DNA of 7,282 nucleotides, from the NCBI GenBank assembly GCA_902782475.1, contig CACZNR010000217.1:1-7282 (forward strand), given 5' to 3'. Both the position numbers and the translations under genes were made by a program. The DNA is from an uncultured Eubacteriales bacterium. Its GTDB lineage: Bacteria > Bacillota > Clostridia > Christensenellales > Christensenellaceae. The notes beneath the pieces were generated by a model that saw nothing but the letters and a program-made list of their open reading frames with translations, was not told where the DNA came from and ran no database searches. The first letter of the stretch is position 1. Every line of letters begins with the position of its first letter. Shown in pieces: positions 4,732 through 7,282 of this stretch.

Positions 4732-7135
4732 TTATGAAACACTATTTCTTCATAGTCTGTCATATGCACTCAGGGGAGACATTATCTCCCCTGATATTTC
4801 TGCTGAGAGTACAGCTTTTTATATTCAATCAGACGAGACATCAGATAATCTGCTTAAAAACTGTGATAAAGTTCTAAAACTGTCAAATCGGCATCTTATG
4901 CTGCCTATGATATATGAAGTCCTCTATCGTGCAATGCGAAAGTGGTTTCAGACAAAGGATTTTTTCGAAAAAGAAGATGCTTATAATAGAGTATTAAAAT
5001 GGGAACAGAAGGCGTTGCAGCAGGTAGCCTGTCAGTTTGAGTGTACAGCTGCATTTCTTGATCTATATGAATATCTTTTGAATCAAGGTGTCAGACCCTT
5101 AGTAGTGAAGGGGATTGTGTGCAGACAAACCTATCCTATTCCAGAGTACAGACAGTCATGGGATGAAGATCTGTTGGTTAGACAAGAAGAGTTTTCTTCA
5201 TGTCATCAAGCTCTTCTTAAGTATGGGATGCAGGTTGAATCATCCAAACATGAGGTTGAACAATCTTATGAAGTTATTTACCGGGATCTTACTTCTGGCT
5301 TGGTGATCGAGATTCACAAGAGCCTTTTTCCTGAAGACTCTGAAGCATATGGTGATCTGAACCGTTATTTTAAAGATGTATTTGAACAGGCTGTGCCTTT
5401 AACTATAGAAGAGGATACAGTTTGGACAATGGATCCGGATTTGCATTTTTTTTACCTGATTTGTCATACATTCAAGCACTTTCTGCATTTTGGAACTGGA
5501 ATGCGGCAATTAACGGATATCCTGATGTATGCGAAGTGTTATGGAGAAGTAATCCACTGGAATGATGTCTGGACTAGATGCAAGGACATACGGGCAAACC
5601 GTTTTGTTGCGAGTATTTTTGCGATTGGAGAAAAGTATCTGGGATTCAATTTTGAAGACACTGAGATTCCCAGGGACTGGGTTGATCAAGCTGTTGATAT
5701 TGATTCATTGCTTAGGGATGTTCTTGACGCAGGGATGCAGGCAAATACTTCCATGAGCCGTATACATAGCAGTTCAATAACGCTAGATGCGGTGGTTTCT
5801 CAGAAGGAGGGTAAAGAGACTGAAAGATCTATATGGAGAAAGCTCTTTCTTCCATACAGGCCCATGTCCTTAAGGTACCCATATTTGAACAAACTGCCTT
5901 TTCTGCTTCCTTTTGCATGGGGGCAACGTATTTTTCATTATGGATTCGAGACCATGGGAAAAGGTGAAAAGAACAGTACTGAAGAGGCGCTTCGTATAGG
6001 GAAAGAGCGCGTTGAACTGCTTCGCATCCAGGGGATTTTGGATGAGCCATCGGATAGTGAAGCTAAAAAAGCTTCAGAAAAACCAAATAGATTCAGCTTG
6101 ATTCTTCGTATCTGGAGTCATATAAAGATATTTTCAAAGAAAGATACTAATCAGATAGATAATAAACATAAAGATCAGAAACAGAAAGACAGAATCAGGA
6201 TAAATGATAGTAGGAATAATGAATTTCATTCTAAGTTTTCTGGCTTTTTGAAAGAAGTTGGAAACACATCGTTAGGGGGCAGGGCTATTCCATTTGCCAG
6301 TACACTCTGGAAAGGTGTATTTTGTGTGCAATGGTGTATCCTACGTTTCGTATGGTTTTTGGATGGATACAGAATGCCGGGACCAAAGGAGCAGGATACA
6401 GTTCGCAAAAATGTGACATTTATATATAAATCATTTGAACGCAAAGATATGGCGATCGGTCTATATAAAAATATCCAGAAGTTTTATCCGGGAGTTCAAG
6501 TGATCATTGCTGACGACAGCAAAGGTCCGTTGGATTACTCCGCTCCATATCTGAGGATTATTCATTTGCCCTTTAACAGTGGGTTGAGTCGAGGAATCTC
6601 GACTGCATTACAGGAAGTTCGTACTCCATATGTAATGCGGATGGATGATGATGAACTCCTTACCAGGAGAACGAATATTGGGAAGCAACTTTTATTTCTG
6701 GCGCAGCATCCGGAGGTAGATATCGTTACGTTTGGGTTTATTACGATAATGAATCATCATCCAGAGAAATCAGTTTGGCCGGTATATTATAAAACCACTA
6801 TGTCTGATGCACCAAAGAAATTAAAGATTCGTCATATGACAAGACTTGATGATAGTCATGTAGTATTCGGGAAGGGACCGAATATCTATCTGGCAAGAAC
6901 GGATAGCATAAGAAAAGTTGGCTATGATGAGAATATCCGTATGATAGATCATCATGAGTTTTTCTATCGTGCTGCAGGTGTTTTAGTAACCGTAGGGGCG
7001 ATTGATTCTTTTGTATTTCACAAGCATAACCCATTCGACAAGGAGTATCAGAAATATCGAGGGGACATTAGGTCAGATCAGGAGTATCTGAGCAGAAAAT
7101 ATAAAACTGGTGATATAATTAAAGAAGGAAGATGA
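4706..7135 (+). CDS. Fusion of NTP_transf_5-type nucleotidyltransferase and GT-A glycosyltransferase
   Basis: The 809-residue, two-domain protein starts at a GTG with a good Shine-Dalgarno. Residues about 1-350 match the 'uncharacterised nucleotidyltransferase' family (NTP_transf_5): PLVVKG (131-136), then R149 and the acidic pair in WDEDLLV (152-158), and a later EIHKSLFP (202-209) giving the usual third acidic residue. Such proteins occur beside PqqD and HprK homologues in RiPP clusters. Residues about 445-510 are a charged, low-complexity linker. An amphipathic, aromatic stretch (529-552, LWKGVF...ILRFVWFL) may touch the membrane. Residues about 568-775 are a GT-A/GT2-like glycosyltransferase with YKSFERKD, IIADDS (600-605), NSGLSRGIS, the metal-binding MDDDE (646-650) and DHHEFFYRA (748-756). 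The order resembles polypeptide- or glycolipid-modifying GalNAc-type transferases, but the sugar is not predictable. No signal peptide, so it acts in the cytoplasm or at its membrane face, perhaps on a PqqD-bound peptide. Domain calls are good; the substrate is unknown. Confidence 0.82.
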   Translation: MKNQTIIYNYETLFLHSLSYALRGDIISPDISAESTAFYIQSDETSDNLLKNCDKVLKLSNRHLMLPMIYEVLYRAMRKWFQTKDFFEKEDAYNRVLKWEQKALQQVACQFECTAAFLDLYEYLLNQGVRPLVVKGIVCRQTYPIPEYRQSWDEDLLVRQEEFSSCHQALLKYGMQVESSKHEVEQSYEVIYRDLTSGLVIEIHKSLFPEDSEAYGDLNRYFKDVFEQAVPLTIEEDTVWTMDPDLHFFYLICHTFKHFLHFGTGMRQLTDILMYAKCYGEVIHWNDVWTRCKDIRANRFVASIFAIGEKYLGFNFEDTEIPRDWVDQAVDIDSLLRDVLDAGMQANTSMSRIHSSSITLDAVVSQKEGKETERSIWRKLFLPYRPMSLRYPYLNKLPFLLPFAWGQRIFHYGFETMGKGEKNSTEEALRIGKERVELLRIQGILDEPSDSEAKKASEKPNRFSLILRIWSHIKIFSKKDTNQIDNKHKDQKQKDRIRINDSRNNEFHSKFSGFLKEVGNTSLGGRAIPFASTLWKGVFCVQWCILRFVWFLDGYRMPGPKEQDTVRKNVTFIYKSFERKDMAIGLYKNIQKFYPGVQVIIADDSKGPLDYSAPYLRIIHLPFNSGLSRGISTALQEVRTPYVMRMDDDELLTRRTNIGKQLLFLAQHPEVDIVTFGFITIMNHHPEKSVWPVYYKTTMSDAPKKLKIRHMTRLDDSHVVFGKGPNIYLARTDSIRKVGYDENIRMIDHHEFFYRAAGVLVTVGAIDSFVFHKHNPFDKEYQKYRGDIRSDQEYLSRKYKTGDIIKEGR

Positions 7136-7137
7136 GG
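7134..7137 (+). promoter_or_regulatory. Ribosome binding site before the broken signal-peptide frame
   Basis: GAGG, in the purine-rich context AAGGAAGATGAGG that overlaps the preceding stop codon, lies 6 bases before the ATG at 7144. It supports a real gene start there. Confidence 0.5.
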
Positions 7138-7143
7138 TATTCT

Positions 7144-7282
7144 ATGATTAGAATAATGAGAAGGACCCTGCTGTTTTGTATGATTCTGAATATTCCGGCC
7201 TGAAAAGACTGGAGTGCCGCGGCAGCGGTACCATCGTTCCGTAACAATGATACTGCTGATCCGCGGTTGGATACCGAAGGTA
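7144..7282 (+). pseudogene. Secreted-protein gene start interrupted by in-frame TGA, 3'-partial
   Basis: From the ATG at 7144 the frame encodes a signal-peptide-like start (MIRIMRRTLLFCMILNIPA: basic, then hydrophobic) and hits TGA at 7201-7203. The same frame then stays open to the window end, giving KDWSAAAAVPSFRNND and more. The AAAA at about 25-28 is where a signal-peptidase cleavage site would be expected. Read through the TGA, the whole looks like one ordinary exported protein. TGA ends several genes in the window and TGG is used for Trp, so recoding is unlikely. A nonsense mutation, a sequencing error, or a 19-codon leader peptide remain possible. The gene lies 8 bases after the glycosyltransferase stop. 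No family can be named from 46 codons. Confidence 0.5.

Noticed and set aside
7144..7203. TGA read as Trp (code 4 organism) to rescue the last frame
   Set aside because: TGA serves as the natural stop of the surface protein, peptide, first PqqD-like and NTase-GT genes, and TGG is used for Trp throughout.
1..7282. tRNA, rRNA, CRISPR array, insertion sequence or transposase
   Set aside because: No cloverleaf-like stretch, regularly spaced repeats, terminal inverted repeats or transposase motifs were seen on either strand by eye.

Overview
The window looks like a piece of an accessory locus from a low-to-moderate GC gut Firmicute, most likely a Clostridia/Lachnospiraceae-type organism. That assignment is inference from three things: AT-rich coding sequence, AGGAG-type ribosome binding sites, and a secreted protein built from Listeria-Bacteroides (InlB B-type) repeats. 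All convincing genes are on the + strand.

Layout. (1) Bases 2-2740 are the 3' part of a very large extracellular InlB-repeat protein whose start lies upstream of the window. (2) One base after its stop comes a 49-codon gene (2742-2891). It encodes a Cys-free peptide with a YxxP leader-like motif, Gly/Ser-rich middle and Asp-rich tail. (3) A perfect 13-bp inverted repeat (2934-2976) follows. (4) Then comes a + strand run of a HprK-like P-loop protein (3006-3725), a PqqD-like protein (3733-4008), a small Ser/Asp-rich lipoprotein (4044-4319), a second PqqD-like protein (4420-4731) and an 809-residue protein (4706-7135). The last joins an NTP_transf_5-type nucleotidyltransferase domain to a GT-A glycosyltransferase domain. 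(5) At the right edge a signal-peptide-like reading frame (7144-7282) is broken by a TGA at codon 20 but stays open afterwards in the same frame.

How the genes may work together. HprK-like kinases, PqqD-like peptide-binding proteins and NTP_transf_5 proteins recur together in RiPP-type clusters, such as the accessory genes of Bacillales lasso peptides and the SynChlorMet cassettes. Here they sit beside a short peptide with a YxxP motif, the kind of leader element PqqD/RRE proteins bind. No macrocyclase, radical SAM enzyme, leader peptidase or transporter is present in the window, and the peptide does not meet the lasso ring rule. The working hypothesis is a RiPP-like or surface-protein modification system that phosphorylates, nucleotidylates or glycosylates the 49-residue peptide, the acidic lipoprotein and/or the InlB-repeat protein. 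This is inference from gene content and order. The missing core enzymes may lie outside the window.
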